Numbered from the stretch's first letter, positions 20,411 through 32,450 are shown. The stretch is DNA of 64,000 nt from Sepiola atlantica (GCA_963556195.1 OY744516.1:33878986-33942985), one strand, 5' to 3'. The notes: generated by a model from the sequence alone, not told the origin. Translations and numbers: made by a program.

Positions 20411-22090
20411 CGATAAATAGAATTGTTGGGATATGCGGTTACTTTACCTCACACCTCTGTATTTAGCATATATCTCAACCATAACTAATATAAGAATTAA
20501 TAATATATAATTAAGATTTAATAATAATATAAGAATTGATAATAGAGAAAATTAAACCACTTTATGAAGCCGGTTTATGACGAGAATTTTTTCAAACAAC
20601 TTGGTTTTACTTAAAACTGGGTTTTAGCAAAACTAATTAGATTAAAGTATGTATTGCTAGTTCTCCTCCAAAATAAATAACTCAGTGTGAAGAGGGTTTC
20701 CAAAAGTTAAAAATTGAATATCATTTCCTGTTTCTGAAACTACAACTTCGACATGGACGCCATGTTTCTACAAGTAAACAATAATTTAACATGTCTAACA
20801 GACGAGTTAACTAGCTATAAATTACTGTATTTAATCTAATTATTTTTTACTAAAACATGGTTTTAAGTAACACTAAGTTTGAGATATTCCAATCTAAATA
20901 ATTTACGTGACTAAAACAAGAATTTACCAGACTTTAATTCTAATCAGATATTAGTTTCTATTCACCAATTTAAAGAATTCTGCATCAATGTTGAATGTAA
21001 CGACTTAAATGGTAGGTCAACAGACGTTTTGGCACAGATAATTTGGCAAACTATTTTTTCCAATGAGGAATTTAGGGCCAAATGTAATATGTGTAAAAAA
21101 AAGGATTTTAAATACAATATTAAACTTATATCATGTAAACACAAAAAAGATTAATTTTAACTTTTCAAACATAATTAAAAATATAAAAAATTATTACTTT
21201 TTTTTGTGCAGAGCAAAATTTGACATATTGACAAGTGACGTGGTAAAAAGATTTAACACATTACAATCGCTAACTAAGTAAAGGTCTTTTAAATTGAAAT
21301 ACTGATTTCGGCTAACATTAACTTTAAAGGAATCCTAAAAAAAATGCTGCTCGTTAATAAATTTTGAAAATGTCAATTTTACTCAGAGAAAAAAAGAATA
21401 TACTTAGATTAAAATTTTTTGTTTAAATACAGGGGGATGGAGTAATCTCCCTTGGTTACATATTATAATTTTGAGGTTTACCTCCCATGATATCTTATCG
21501 AACATTGTAGGAAGCTATATTGTATTTATCCAACATCGCAAGTTTTTATTTACCAGTTTGCGTGTATCAGTCAAATTGCTATAACTAACTTATTTAATGT
21601 CATTTCTTTACGAAAATATGATTTTAAGTAAAAATAAGGCCGAACCCCATTTCATTTTAAGTAATTGATGCCCTTAAACTACTAGTAAATTACAAAAACA
21701 ATTTTTTCAGAGTTTTAGCTTAATCTCATTTTTTCATTTTTTTTATTTATTTCATGCATTGGGCAAAACATTTGACATAGAAATTGTGTCAGACATTGTC
21801 ATTTTCGTTATTATACCTAAAAAGTGCTGTGAAAATTCGAAAGTGATTTAAAGTTTTTAAATTGGCGGATAGAAAAGAATTTGCTGGCTGGAATTCAAGT
21901 TTATAGGCAAAAGTAAAGTTTAATATTATTCTTCGTTTGAGTTCCTAAACCAAATATAAACACCATTTCCCGAAAGAGAGGCTATTCTAAAAACGAACAA
22001 CTTTTCCCTTTCTAACCATGAACTTAATTATTTTGATAAGGACTTTCAAATGTTTTTGCTAATTCCAAAATGGGTGATAGCATAAAAGAA
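20411..22090. other. Unassigned AT-rich stretch
   Basis: About 1.7 kb with no recognised gene or repeat. The small frames at 20962-21281 lack motifs. Confidence 0.4.
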
Positions 22091-22094
22091 AATG

Positions 22095-24290
22095 CGCCCC
22101 CTGGTTTTTTGGACTCCCAGCCAGATAATTTGGAGCCTATCTCTCATAGATATCTTCATCAGACCAAACTTTGGGATGAAGTAAAGTGATTTGGCAAGAG
22201 AGCGGTTCCGTTGTCGCTTGCCGAAGTAGGAAAAATGCTGAAAGAAAGCGTACAGAAGGCGAGATAAAGGATAAAATGTGTATTACATTAAACATTAATA
22301 CATGAAAAGTCTTTGCAAAACTAATTGTGTTTGCGGCTCAAGAAGTCCAACTATAATAAGAGTTCCTTAACGTCCAAGAAAAATAGATAGCCTCCTGAAT
22401 TGTTCAGATTCAAATCGTCACATTCGATTAAGAAGTTTCCTTTACGTGTTGAGTGGACAACGATCACATTCAAAAGAGAGTGAACAAAGGGTTTTTACAT
22501 CCAGCCCGCCAAAATTAGGTGTTGATTTGTAAAGGAGAATTGCCTTCACCAATCAAATTATAATATTTAAGAAATCAATGGAGCTAGTGAACAAAGGGAG
22601 ATAACTGGTTAAGAGAAAAGAGAAGATAACTCTTTTTTTTATATAGAATTTGGTTTCATCAACAGTTTAAACTGAGGGATTGGTACCAGTTCAAGTCCTT
22701 GATCGTCTAGTATTTGATGGTAAGTGTTGTATTTCTTACTGACAAGGAAAGAGTAATATCTTTCCTCTTAATTCAGTAATATCCGTGGTAATTTTAGTCA
22801 GACTGAGCTGAAGAAAAGGAAATTGTGATCTTGTACAAAAGGAGAAAGCCTGGTCTGATGCTGATAATGATGGATTTAATAAAAGTAAAAAGAATAGAAT
22901 ATTTCGAAAGGTTCACTAAATCTTAACATCTCTCGTGGTGGTGGGTGAGGGGTAACAACTTGGAACTTTCATCAGAAAATTAAACTGATTTAATTTCATG
23001 CAGGATATTGAATTGTGAGTGTGGATCAGAAAATGTTGATGTCTGTCTTTTCCCATCTCTCTGTCACACATCGTTTTATGACAAGTAAATACTAATATAT
23101 ATTAATCCCTTTTGTTATCAAGGCTTATTATTAGGGGTGGGACGTAATGGGTGAAAATTTCAGATTCATGCGAGTAGTATTTTTTTGTGTTCATTTATAC
23201 ATAAATAACACTAAACAATCAAACATTTTTAAAATTTTGCAAAATTCAGAAGATGCAGGCCAAAAGGATTTTGGTTAATTTGGGCTATTTTTCACTAGTT
23301 TTTGGCTATTTTACATTCATGAAAACCCTTTCACAGCCTGAAAATGGTCCTAAATTAAAGTACTATATTAGGTTTAACCATCTATATCCATTCATAGCTT
23401 TTGAGGATGTTTTAGGACCTGCAATGTTGCATGAAACCCTAACGGCTATTTTTGGCCTACACCTTCTGAATTTTGTAAAATTTTCAAAATGTTTGATTGT
23501 TTAGTGTTATTTATGTATGAATGAACACAAAAAAATACTACTCGCATGAATCTGAAATTTTCACCCATTACGTCCCACCCCTATTATTATAATGTAACCT
23601 CTTTGCCCTAAGGTAGTGCAGCTAGATATCTTCCCTTGTAAGACCAGGTTGGTTACATACAGTTTAAACTGTTTAAGGAGTAGATGCCAGTTAGATTATC
23701 GTTTCTGGTAAATGTTGCGTTCCTTACTGATTAGAAAAAGGGGGTTTCCTTTTTTTACTGATTCAGTCTATTCTGTTTAAAGGACGTGCAGCCAGAGAAT
23801 TTGTAGTCTATCTCTCGTAGATATCTTCACCTCGGGATGAGGTTGGTTTCTTCAACAGTTTAACTGGTTGAGGAGTTGATGGCAGTTCAAGTCCTTGACT
23901 GTCTAGTGTTTGATAGTGTTTTGTTTCTTACTGACAAGAAAAGAAAATGTTCTTTCCCTTAAAGTCAGTAAGTCATGATAATATTCATTGACTGGACTAA
24001 AGAAAAAAAAAGCTGCTCGCTGATCGAAAAAAGGAAATAGCCTTGTTTTGGTTAATAATAATGATGCAAATAACAATAGAAGAATTACTATTGTTCAATA
24101 AGGTTTAATATCTCTTGTTATTGGTAAACATCAACTTAGAACATAAGTTTGTAGTGTCAGCTTCATTCAGAGAATTAAATAGTTACCTTTGTGGACTGGT
24201 GCAAATTGTCTGTGTGAACTGATCAGACAATTTCCAATATGTCTGTTCCCTTTTGGTATTCAGACCCTTTGTCCTCTCATTTTTTTCAAA
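22095..24290. repeat. Locally duplicated blocks
   Basis: CAGTTCAAGTCCTTGA...GTCTAGT...TTTGATGG blocks recur at 22640-22800 and 23840-24000, with a more diverged version at 23640-23770. The GCAGCCAGA...CTATCTCTCGTAGATATCTTC block recurs at 22110-22160 and 23785-23835. This is a diverged local duplication with a foldback element (23132-23583) between copies. Confidence 0.55.
23132..23583. mobile_element. Foldback/hAT-like MITE with ~140-bp inverted repeats
   Basis: TAGGGGTGGGACGTAATGGG at the left is inverted at the right end, and pairing continues for about 140 bp per side. The flanks are TTATTAT-rich, so the duplication length cannot be read. An 83-codon frame inside is a by-product of the palindrome. 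Confidence 0.7.
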
Positions 24291-24299
24291 CAGTGCACT

Positions 24300-24930
24300 T
24301 TATGCAGAATTTTTGCCCATTCTTTCTCCAGGGTAATTTGATTAATAAGTGGGGTCAGGAATAGTTACTTCCTTTCTGTCTCTGAAAAATCACAATTTAC
24401 TCTTTTCCTTGTGATCAACCATATTTCACCTGTTGATAATTCCTCAAGGCCAGTTATTCACAATAATACCTCTGGGATATCTGCCAACAAGGTCAAACCT
24501 TTCACCCCAAGCTTAGCTAAGCAAAGCACCCTTTTCATTTATCCATTTTTATGTAAAAAAAGTGTGCATTTCTGTCAGATTTTTACAAGAAAATAATGAT
24601 TCATAAAATAAACCTATTATTGTATTTTTCGGCCCCCAAATCGCCTTTGACCCTTTTTTTCTGGGAATTAGAAATATATTTGTATACTTATTATAACAAG
24701 TCTAGTGACCTTGTTACAATTGTTCTACGATAAACTTATATAGCAAAATGAATCCACTTTGTAAATATTTTTTGAAAAATATTTTTTCTGATAATTTGAA
24801 AATTTGGTGCTTAACCGATTGCATTAATCCATTGGATTTTTATTTTAAAAAAATTCTGTAAGAATAGTTTTAGAGTGTACACCCCTCCTCAACCAGTCTA
24901 CATTCTGTATCTTGCTGAATTTATTGGTCA
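24300..24930. other. Unassigned stretch
   Basis: Nothing recognised. Confidence 0.4.
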
Positions 24931-24935
24931 ATTGT

Positions 24936-25146
24936 TGTGACCTTGAAGGGCCGATAATAATTAAGACAACACGGTGGTATATTTACAAGAGCATATTTAC
25001 AGAAGTACAAAAATAGTATGTTACAGATAGTCTGCATCCGATACTGTGGCTATGGCTGCCACGACACTTAATTGTAACTCTCTTCATAGTGTCTGGAAGA
25101 GTCCATTTATTTCCGAAATAGGGTAAATAAACATCACACCATAACA
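24936..25146. repeat. LTR-like 211-bp repeat, intact (empty site)
   Basis: Begins TGTGACC and ends CATAACA, flanked by ATTGT on both sides (24931-24935 and 25147-25151). An AATAAA-like GGGTAAATAAACAT lies 25 bp from the end. It matches 3831-4377 minus that copy's SINE and so supplies the pre-insertion sequence. Solo LTR is the best guess. Confidence 0.55.
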
Positions 25147-25151
25147 ATTGT

Positions 25152-26390
25152 CCAATGGAATTAAAAAAGAAACTTAGAACATTCAATAAAAAACGATTTT
25201 TAGAATATGGGTCCAGCACTGAAAAGTCCACCTTTTATACTTTTAATTTGGCCTATGTGTATGACTGTAGCAAGGGGTGTCCTTTGATAATGGAGTTGCC
25301 CCCATGATTGTGTTTTTTTTTGGGGGGTGGGGGGGGAGAAAAAGAGTATAAAACAGCAGCAGCAGTACGGTTTAAGGCGAACTCAGCAATGTGACATGAA
25401 GGACGGAATTTTAAACTACTGACAATAATCAAAGTCAAAAACATCTCCATTACGTTTTGGCATATATATTCTAGAGAAACACATTAAACTACTATTTTCC
25501 CAATGAAACTCCATTATCAAGAGACACCCCCTTTGCTACGTGACGATTGTCCCACATCCTCTTTTTTAAACTGTTTTTTTTTCTTAATTATTCTTCAGTG
25601 TACTATCATTGTCAGATTGTAAAAAAGATAGATTTTTGAACAAAATATTTGTTCAATTTTTAATAGGAGGTTTTAGTTTTTTATGTAAGTCTAACATAAA
25701 TGATTCCCTTATACTTAAATTCGACCGATTTTTAGTCAAAATTTTACGTTAAACTTACATATCAAAGTGAAGATCTCTGTTTTAAAAACGAATTAAAAAT
25801 ATTTTAGCAGGTTACAATTTTGGACGGGAACAGAAAGAGAACCACTCTAAACAAATTCCAGCTTGCGTAAACGAAGGTAAAATTTTGAATTAGAGTTCAG
25901 TTAGACACATTTATGGAGTTAGATAAATTCTTTTTAAAAGGCTTAAGGAAAATAAAAGATAAGAATGTTTTCAAATATATTTACTAAACGTTTGATAAAC
26001 AAGGGAAAATAAGTGTAACATGTCTTTTAGAAAGCATTTTAGAGATTCAAGAGACAGCTAGACATATTCGAGAGGGATATTGAAGTGGGAGAAATTTAAA
26101 GAGGCACCAATAGTGAACAAGAAATAATACAGAGGATATCTCTCTTCGCTTTTCACTCCAGGTTTTCTTTGCATGTCTTAGAAGCATGTTGTCATGCGAC
26201 AGTTTTCCACTTTTTTACACAGTGCAGTCCTTTGCATTATTGTTGTACTCTGCAAGATCCTTCAAGCTGCACCCCGGTTGGGCAGTAGGAGGCAGACAAG
26301 GCAGTGTGGCATCGTATGGTCATCCTTTCCAGATTTTCTAATAACAATGTTAATCTAGTATAAATATTTACTGAAGGCTATCTTGGAAAA
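25152..26390. other. Unassigned stretch
   Basis: Contains a T/G run near 25310-25335. No gene recognised. Confidence 0.4.
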
Positions 26391-26394
26391 GGTA

Positions 26395-26990
26395 CTACCT
26401 TAAATTCCAAGTGATAATTTTCGGTTTTCTTGGATCCTCAGTTCCGAATGTATCAAACAATGTAAACAGAAGGATTGCATTAATCTCCATTGCTTTTGAC
26501 AGACAAAAGAATTTATCCGGAATAGAAAAGATTTGCCTTATGTCTTGAAACACAGACTCTACAATGCACTTGTGGTTCCAATAGCTACATGTGCTTCTGA
26601 GACTTTGATGTTTAAGACAGAGGATGAACGCAAGCTCTCTGTGTTTGTAAATTACTGATAACAATGGTCAGTAAAACACGTCTGGATCACTGTAAGACAA
26701 CCCTAATTAAAGAAACACTTGGTTTCAAAATGACATACATCAGCAGGGTTCTCAAGAACAGAAGAATGAACTGGTTTCGCCACTTCGTCAGAAGATGCCC
26801 TCAAAGCAATGTTTACTGAGCATTCAAGAAAGAATGCCATGGTAAAAGACCTTGTGGTAGGCCTCCAAAGCGCTGGGCTGATCAGATTCGCAGCGATGTC
26901 GAGCTTCCTTTTCTAATGGTGGAAGGATTAACAAATCCCCCAAACAATATGGAGGATTGTGTATCCAGAAAGTTTGCAAGAAAGTAAAAT
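26395..26990 (+). pseudogene. LINE reverse transcriptase C-terminal fragment
   Basis: Plus-strand pieces: HRLYNALVVPIATCASET, then ISRVLKNRRMNWFRHFVRR, a stop, and GKRPCGRPPKRWADQIRSD. The LYxALVxP...xETW and RRxxWFxH...GRPxKRW patterns are usual in the C-terminal end of RTE-type LINE polymerases. Frames shift between pieces, so it is dead. Confidence 0.55.
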
Positions 26991-27144
26991 AATATTTATA
27001 GATAACAAAAAAGTACTAAATTATCATATATAAAACAATTACTATTTTTCACCTCTCAATTCTTTTCATAATGGCATCATCTTCATGCTCTTCATCACTA
27101 TGATCACCACCACCACTCATACTACTACCACCACCACTATTTTC

Positions 27145-27195
<51 letters not shown>
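27145..27195. repeat. (CAT)n microsatellite
   Basis: About 17 CAT units, preceded by degenerate CCA/CAT repeats from about 27066. Confidence 0.95.
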
Positions 27196-27196
<1 letters not shown>

Positions 27197-27199
27197 GTT

Positions 27200-27670
27200 C
27201 AAGTATTCATTAACTAAGGCTTCTGGAATGTTAAAAGAAATGACCATATTTCTATTTCCTTACCTCTTGCTGTGAAACCAATAAACTGTTACTTTAACAT
27301 TTCAGAAATGATTTCTCATCAGTTGAAAATTTGGAACTTCAAAAAAGTATTTTTGAAGAAGAAGAAAAAAATCAATTTCACTCGTAAAGTTTTTGCAATA
27401 AGTAGCAAATCTTAAAACTAGAAAGCACTCAAAGACTGCATACCTCTACTAATGTAATTCTAAGTAAATAAAAAAAAAATGAAAGTCAGTTGGTATGTTG
27501 GGGAGAGAACTGTGGTTTTGAATTTTCACAGATTGTTTTCATAAATTACAAAATATCTGTAAAAAAAAATTGATTTACTCACAAAAAAATAGGATCACTA
27601 ATTCCTTAGCTTATGGCTCATTATTTTGTAAAATGTTATTGAAATTCATTGGGAAATGTTTGAGATATTA
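27200..27670. other. Unassigned stretch
   Basis: Nothing recognised. Confidence 0.4.
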
Positions 27671-27675
27671 TCCGG

Positions 27676-27775
27676 AAAGTCATACATGGGATATATTATG
27701 TGAACAGTCATACATGGGAGATATATGTGAACAATCACACATATGAGATATATGTGAACAGACATCATACGTATA
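27676..27775. repeat. ~27-bp degenerate tandem repeat
   Basis: About three to four units of the form CATACATGGGAGATATATGT plus GAACAGT. Confidence 0.7.
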
Positions 27776-27834
27776 TATGATACATGTGAGAAACAATCTG
27801 CAAATATCTATAGGAGGGGTGACAGGGATAGACA

Positions 27835-28110
27835 GGCAAATATGGGAGAGATGTCTGGACAGAATGATATTGGTGAATGGACAAAATGATTTGGGGACAG
27901 GCGGACATTAATAAACAAAAGAGAATGATGTCCAGAGAAGCAAACATCCATAAGTGAAAGAAAATGATGTCCAGAGAAGTGGACATCGATAAATGGAAGA
28001 GAATGATGCCTGGAGAAGAGGGCATCCATAAGTGGACGATAATGATGGCCACAGAATTGGACACCGACAAGCAGAAGAGAATAATGTCCGAAGAAGCGGT
28101 CATTAATCAA
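27835..28110. repeat. 39-bp minisatellite, about seven units
   Basis: Units such as AGAATGATGTCCAGAGAAGC plus about 19 bases repeat every 39 bp, with unit similarity falling outward. Because 39 is a multiple of 3, open frames persist on both strands (a 13-residue period, for example SLDIIFFHLWMFA on the minus strand). I see no evidence that it is translated. Confidence 0.75.
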
Positions 28111-28360
28111 TATGTTAAGACAGACCTAAATGGGAGAAGTAATGAAATGAAAATTTTACTTAGCAGCACTTGGGTGAAAATTAACACTGTGCTTAAGTGC
28201 AAAACAGACACACATTAATTTTATTTATTTATTTAGTTATATAGTCAATCATTGGTATGCACTTTCCTGAAGATTTTGTTTTTATTTAAATATATAGTTT
28301 ATATATATATTTATTCTTTCATATTGGATCTGCCTGATTTTGCCATGATAAGGATTCTTT

Positions 28361-28700
28361 TCTCGGCCTTTTGGTTGAGATAAAAGTGTACTATCTGTTC
28401 CGATGGATGCTACACCCGTTAGACCAGTAACCTCTTGACCTTTGCACCTTGATTCCACCAGTCTGAGGGTTTGTCTTGTGGAGTTCTAGGAGGTTCACCT
28501 TCTCAAGCTTTGCCTTCTCACCCTTTGAGAAGGGGTTAGTTTATTGCTAATTGACTGAGGCGCCTCTACCGGAGAATGCCGACAGGGCTGCCCAGTCATT
28601 TTTTGTAGGCCAGAGTGCTCATCCTTCAGGGCGCTGGCTTTTCAATCCCACTTTCCGACCTTGTGTCACATCTTAGCGCTGTGGGAAGGAGATAAAAAAA
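28361..28700 (+). mobile_element. U2-headed SINE, family A (one-tail subtype), perfect 11-bp TSD
   Basis: Starts TCTCGGCCTTTTGGTTGAGA, so U2 similarity begins at about U2 nucleotide 7. Then AAGTGTACTATCTGTTCCGA, a diverged GC-rich middle, GGCCAGAGTGCTC, CTGGCTTTTCAATCCCAC, GACCTTGTGTCACATCTTA and GGAGATAAAAAAA. AAGGATTCTTT is duplicated exactly at 28350-28360 and 28701-28711. This is the best-bounded full-length copy (340 bp). Confidence 0.9.
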
Positions 28701-28711
28701 AAGGATTCTTT

Positions 28712-29035
28712 GATTTTCTCATTTGTTAATTCACCAAGTAAATGTATAACATTGTAAACTAGTAGTCTTTAATACATGGGCTATATGCAGATCATAAGAA
28801 AGCATTTTGGTGACATCCACCCACCTGACCCGATGTTGTTGGTGCATTGTTGGATGAAGTATAAGTTTGCGTTAGATAAAACGCACATGTGCAATAATAT
28901 GTAAAACAAAAATGTTATTACTGTTAAAAGCGACTTTATATATGGCAAGATTCAGTTACATTCAAAGATAAGGTCTAAACAAATGAACTCTTACTTGACC
29001 TAGATTTACACGATTCATAGGTGTAAAAATTCCAA
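28712..29035. other. Unassigned stretch
   Basis: Nothing recognised. Confidence 0.4.
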
Positions 29036-29248
29036 AACGATGAAGTGTAATAGAACAGATACTACACTTGACTGATATTACTCTTCATCGTTTCTGTCCT
29101 CGGTCACTGAAGCAGACATCCTTTTAGAATGAGGGAATTTTTATTTTTGTCCCAATCTAGAATGTCCCTTTTTGGGGAACTGGATTTTCCTCACATTAAA
29201 AGTCAACTTTGTGTCTAACTCTGTCCTCGTGGGAAGCCAAGTAAATAC
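29036..29248 (+). mobile_element. U2-headed SINE, family B, with 5' inversion
   Basis: 29070-29248 is normal family B (TGATATTACTCTTCATC, CTGTCCTCGGTCACTGAAG, CCCTTTTTGGGGAACTGG, TTGTGTCTAACTCTGTCCTC). Its 5' head is inverted: 29036-29069 reads as the reverse complement of AAGTGTAGTATCTGTTCT...CTTCATCGT. A 5' inversion is characteristic of twin priming during LINE-driven reverse transcription. Confidence 0.75.
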
Positions 29249-30240
29249 AATTGTTGTCGTTATATATAAAGATATAGAAGATGAAACTCGCATCTCAATA
29301 AAATGTTTGCAAAAACTGAGCGATGGTCTTTTCTAAGTTTAAGAATTATTTTCCGGTTTTATTGTTAAATTTATCTGACATTTTTAGTATTATTTCTAAT
29401 CTTAAAAAAATGTTTGTGAAAAAGTCATGCTGTTCAGAAGTGTTAATAATGATGATAAACGTCTTTGTATTATTTTTTTTATTTTTTTATAACAATCTTG
29501 TAGGTGTAATTTCTTGTCTATTCCTATTGCGTTATCAAAAACTCCCCGATTCTATTTCTCTCAGAATCGGGATTGACATTTAAATCCTTAAAAGCTAAGA
29601 AGAGAAGACATCAAGTTCCAAATAACCCCCTTTTGTCAATAGAGGGGGGTCCACCCCCAACCCCTTCTTATCAACACAACCCTTTAATGGCAAACAGCAT
29701 GGGAACAGATTCCTCTCCCCTTTTCTTTCTTTTTAAAATCCTTAATTTCATTTTCATTCTTGAATCTCTTTTGTATCAAAATCTCTCCCCGCCATGATGA
29801 CAACCAACGACAACTCCCGGCTTTCTTTCCCAACAGGACTCTTCCTGCCACAATTTTTCCGGCCATCACTTTTTAGAGAAATCTTCATCCTTTCCATTTC
29901 AATGTCATTTCCTCAACTAAAGTTACTCGTTTTTTCTTCTTCTCTTGTTTCTTTTCATTTGAACTTATTGTTCCCATTCTTGTCACCCCCAGTTGTTCCT
30001 CCCCCCCCTTACTTTTTACTCAGGTTTTACTGTTATTAATATCTGTCTGTCGCTGTTGAATTCTCATTTCTTTTTTTATGAAGATTTTTCTTTAACTTAA
30101 ACTCTATATATTCGCTTGAACTTTATTTTTCACGCTTCCCCATAATACATTAAATATCCTTTCTCTCTCAGACATACATTCTACATTTTATCATATTTAA
30201 TTCTCTTTTCTCTCTCTTTTAATGTCTTAACTTTCTTTAT
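29249..30240. other. Unassigned pyrimidine-rich stretch
   Basis: Open frames at 29323-30039 lack recognisable domains and follow C/T-rich DNA. Confidence 0.4.
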
Positions 30241-30410
30241 GTAATATTTTCCATTTCTTTCTCTCTCTCGTAATACTATCCCTTTCTTTCTCTCTCTCTC
30301 GTAATACTATCCCTTTCTTTCTCTCTCTTGTAATACTTTATCTTTCTTTCTCTCTCTTGTAATATTTTATCTTTCTTTCTCTCTCTTGTAATACTTACTC
30401 TCTTTTTCAA
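30241..30410. repeat. 29-31-bp CT-rich tandem repeat, six units
   Basis: GTAATACT...CTTTCTTTCTCTCTCT recurs at 30241, 30270, 30301, 30330, 30359 and 30388. Confidence 0.85.
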
Positions 30411-30429
30411 TACTTTACCTTTTTTTGTC

Positions 30430-31862
30430 ACTCTTGTAATAGGTTGTTGTCTGCTGGGAAGTAGCCCGTGGTATTGTGCTCCACAGAAGGGTAGTTCTTG
30501 GAAAGAAACTTTGCTCAATAACGTTCTGTTTAGGTTTAGGTACATAGAGGAGAAAAAGAATTACAGTGGTTGTAGCTAGACGTGTTTTTGTTTTGAATGT
30601 TTTACGATGGGGAACCAGAGATTGGAGATCAGTCAAGCACCTACTATTAAAATAATGATAGAGTAGAGAAAGACTAACAACGTCTGTTTTGTGAAAAAGA
30701 GGCTGGGAAGAGGAAATCTCCCACTAGAAAGATTTTGATGTCGAATTTGTACTTTGTCAAGGAAGGAAAAGGTGCTCTGAGTGGCACCTCTTCAGATGTA
30801 GCAACAATACTCCATCTTAGGACGTATCTGACGCTTATACAGATAGAGGATTGTGTCAGGAGTTCGATACTTTCTGGTGTGGTAGAAGATTGTATCCAAC
30901 CATTTTCCAGTAACCTTATCAACAGATTTGATGTAAGCCTTTTATTTCAGGTCTGCAGTGAAAGTAAGTCCTAGAAGCTTATCAAAGCAGAGAGCCATTT
31001 ATTTCAACTAGGGCAAAGTGAGGATCTGAGTATTAATGGTGAAAGAGAAACTTGGGTTTAGACGTATTCAAAGTAACTAGCCACTTTTTTCCCCATTGCA
31101 CAACATGCTCCAGGTCGGAAGAGACTGAATCAGAAAGATCTTTATCATTAATGCTCTTCGAAGTGCTGCCATAGATAGTTGTGTCATCTGCATAGATATC
31201 AAGGAATAATTTTAGAATGTGATTTGAGAGATGATTGATGAAGATCAGGAAGAGGGTTAGGCTCAGAATGAATCCTCAAGGCATGCCGGCATCGATACTA
31301 TATGCTTCAGACTTCTACTCGTTATCGGATAAAAAGGATTAGATGGTTGAAAAGACATTTCCAGATATTCCATAGTTAGCAAGCTTGTGAAGAAAATCTT
31401 TGTGTCACACCCTATAAAAGGTCTTTGATATGTCAAGAGCTATTGCTTTAGAAACGAACCCCCCCCCCCAGTCAATAGATTCATTGATCCTGTGTTATAT
31501 TACAGACAGTACGTCAGCTGTTGATCTGGCAGGACGAAATCCATATTGCTTGTCACTAAGTAGATTGTTTTTGCTGAAGTAATTGACAACTTGTTGATTT
31601 ATTAGAGATTCAAACAACTTACTCATGATGGAACGGAGATTAATTGGTCTGTACTGAGATGCAGAAGACCAATTTCCAGTATTTTTAAATACTGGGAAGA
31701 CTGACGAAGTTTTCCAAGGTGATGAGAAGCATGTCTTCTGTAAGCAACGATTGAACAGCTTTGTGAAAAGAGCTATTTTCGGTTGCAGCTTCTTAAGCAT
31801 TATGATTGGAATGTTGTCAGGACCAGTCGCCTTGCTGGCATCAAGCTTCTTGATAAGTTTGA
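30430..31862 (-). pseudogene. Dead LINE reverse transcriptase (same superfamily as 16160-17512)
   Basis: Minus-strand order: FPVFKNTGNWSSASQYRPIN and LLSDKQYGFRPARSTADVLS (31800-31495, fingers), ALDISKTF (motif A), MPRGFILSLTLFLIFI (motif B region), DIYADDTTIYG (motif C, intact DD), then a C-terminal FFPRTTLLWSTIPRA (about 30500). It covers most of the RT and C-terminus, but stops and frameshifts lie between segments. Confidence 0.65.
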
Positions 31863-32062
31863 CAAATGGGAAAGTTAACCTTCACTAACCATAAGGTTCT
31901 TGGTAGTGGTAACACCACTGGCTTAAAGTGATTCCTATTCTTAAGCACAGTTTCGAATCCTGTCTGAGTCTTATTTTTCTCTTTATAGATTTTTATATGT
32001 AGGAATTATTTGTTTAATACAGCATTTGTCTACGCAAAATACTTTGTAAAGCCACTCTTCAA

Positions 32063-32121
<59 letters not shown>

Positions 32122-32123
<2 letters not shown>

Positions 32124-32262
32124 TGACTGCAGATCAGTGACGATTTGTGATCAGGGTTCGTGCCCGCCGACCATTGAGAATTAGCTTCCTGCACTGGAGA
32201 TTGCATTAGCATGAAACATCGATGTCTGTAGGTATTAAAATAATTAATATTTATTCATAAAT
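32122..32262 (+). mobile_element. tRNA-headed, hammerhead-bearing SINE in (TA)n
   Basis: Flanked by (CT)n(TA)n at 32068-32121 and (TA)n at 32263-32286. The B box is CAGGGTTCGTGCCC (about 32152-32165). The hammerhead module is at 32188-32232. Its 3' end (GAAACATCGATGTCTGTAGG, then AATA-rich) is the unit repeated four times at 36690-37018. Confidence 0.6.
32188..32232 (+). ncRNA. Hammerhead ribozyme, type I, one core change
   Basis: Stem I 5' strand CCTGCA, core CTGGAGA (expected CTGANGA), stem II TGC-ATTA-GCA, GAAAC, stem III as the self-complementary ACATCGATGT, cleavage base C (32226), stem I 3' strand TGTAGG (six pairs, one G-T). All three stems form. The A6-to-G change probably weakens activity. 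Confidence 0.65.
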
Positions 32263-32371
32263 ATTATATATATATATATATATATTATATAATGTGTGTG
32301 TGTAATAAAATAAAAATGTTTTGAATAAAAAGTGAAACATGACTTTTCTAAATAGATATTTTGTATTCATT

Positions 32372-32436
32372 ATTATCATCATATTCGGTCTAACGTCTGT
32401 TTTACATGCTGGCAATGAGTTGGATGGCTTATTTGT
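32372..32436 (-). mobile_element. LINE/SINE 3' tail fragment
   Basis: TCATCATATTCGGTCTAACG and CTGTTTTACATGCTGGCAAT match the tails at 7485 and 62885. Only the tail is present. Confidence 0.55.
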
Positions 32437-32450
32437 GATATATATATATA

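Noticed and set aside
29323..30039. Group of 74-86-codon open frames
   Set aside because: Pyrimidine-rich low-complexity DNA with overlapping frames on both strands; no motif.
31495..31800. Host gene encoding a 101-residue protein
   Set aside because: The sequence is the fingers region of a LINE reverse transcriptase (YRPINL, KQYGFRPARST).
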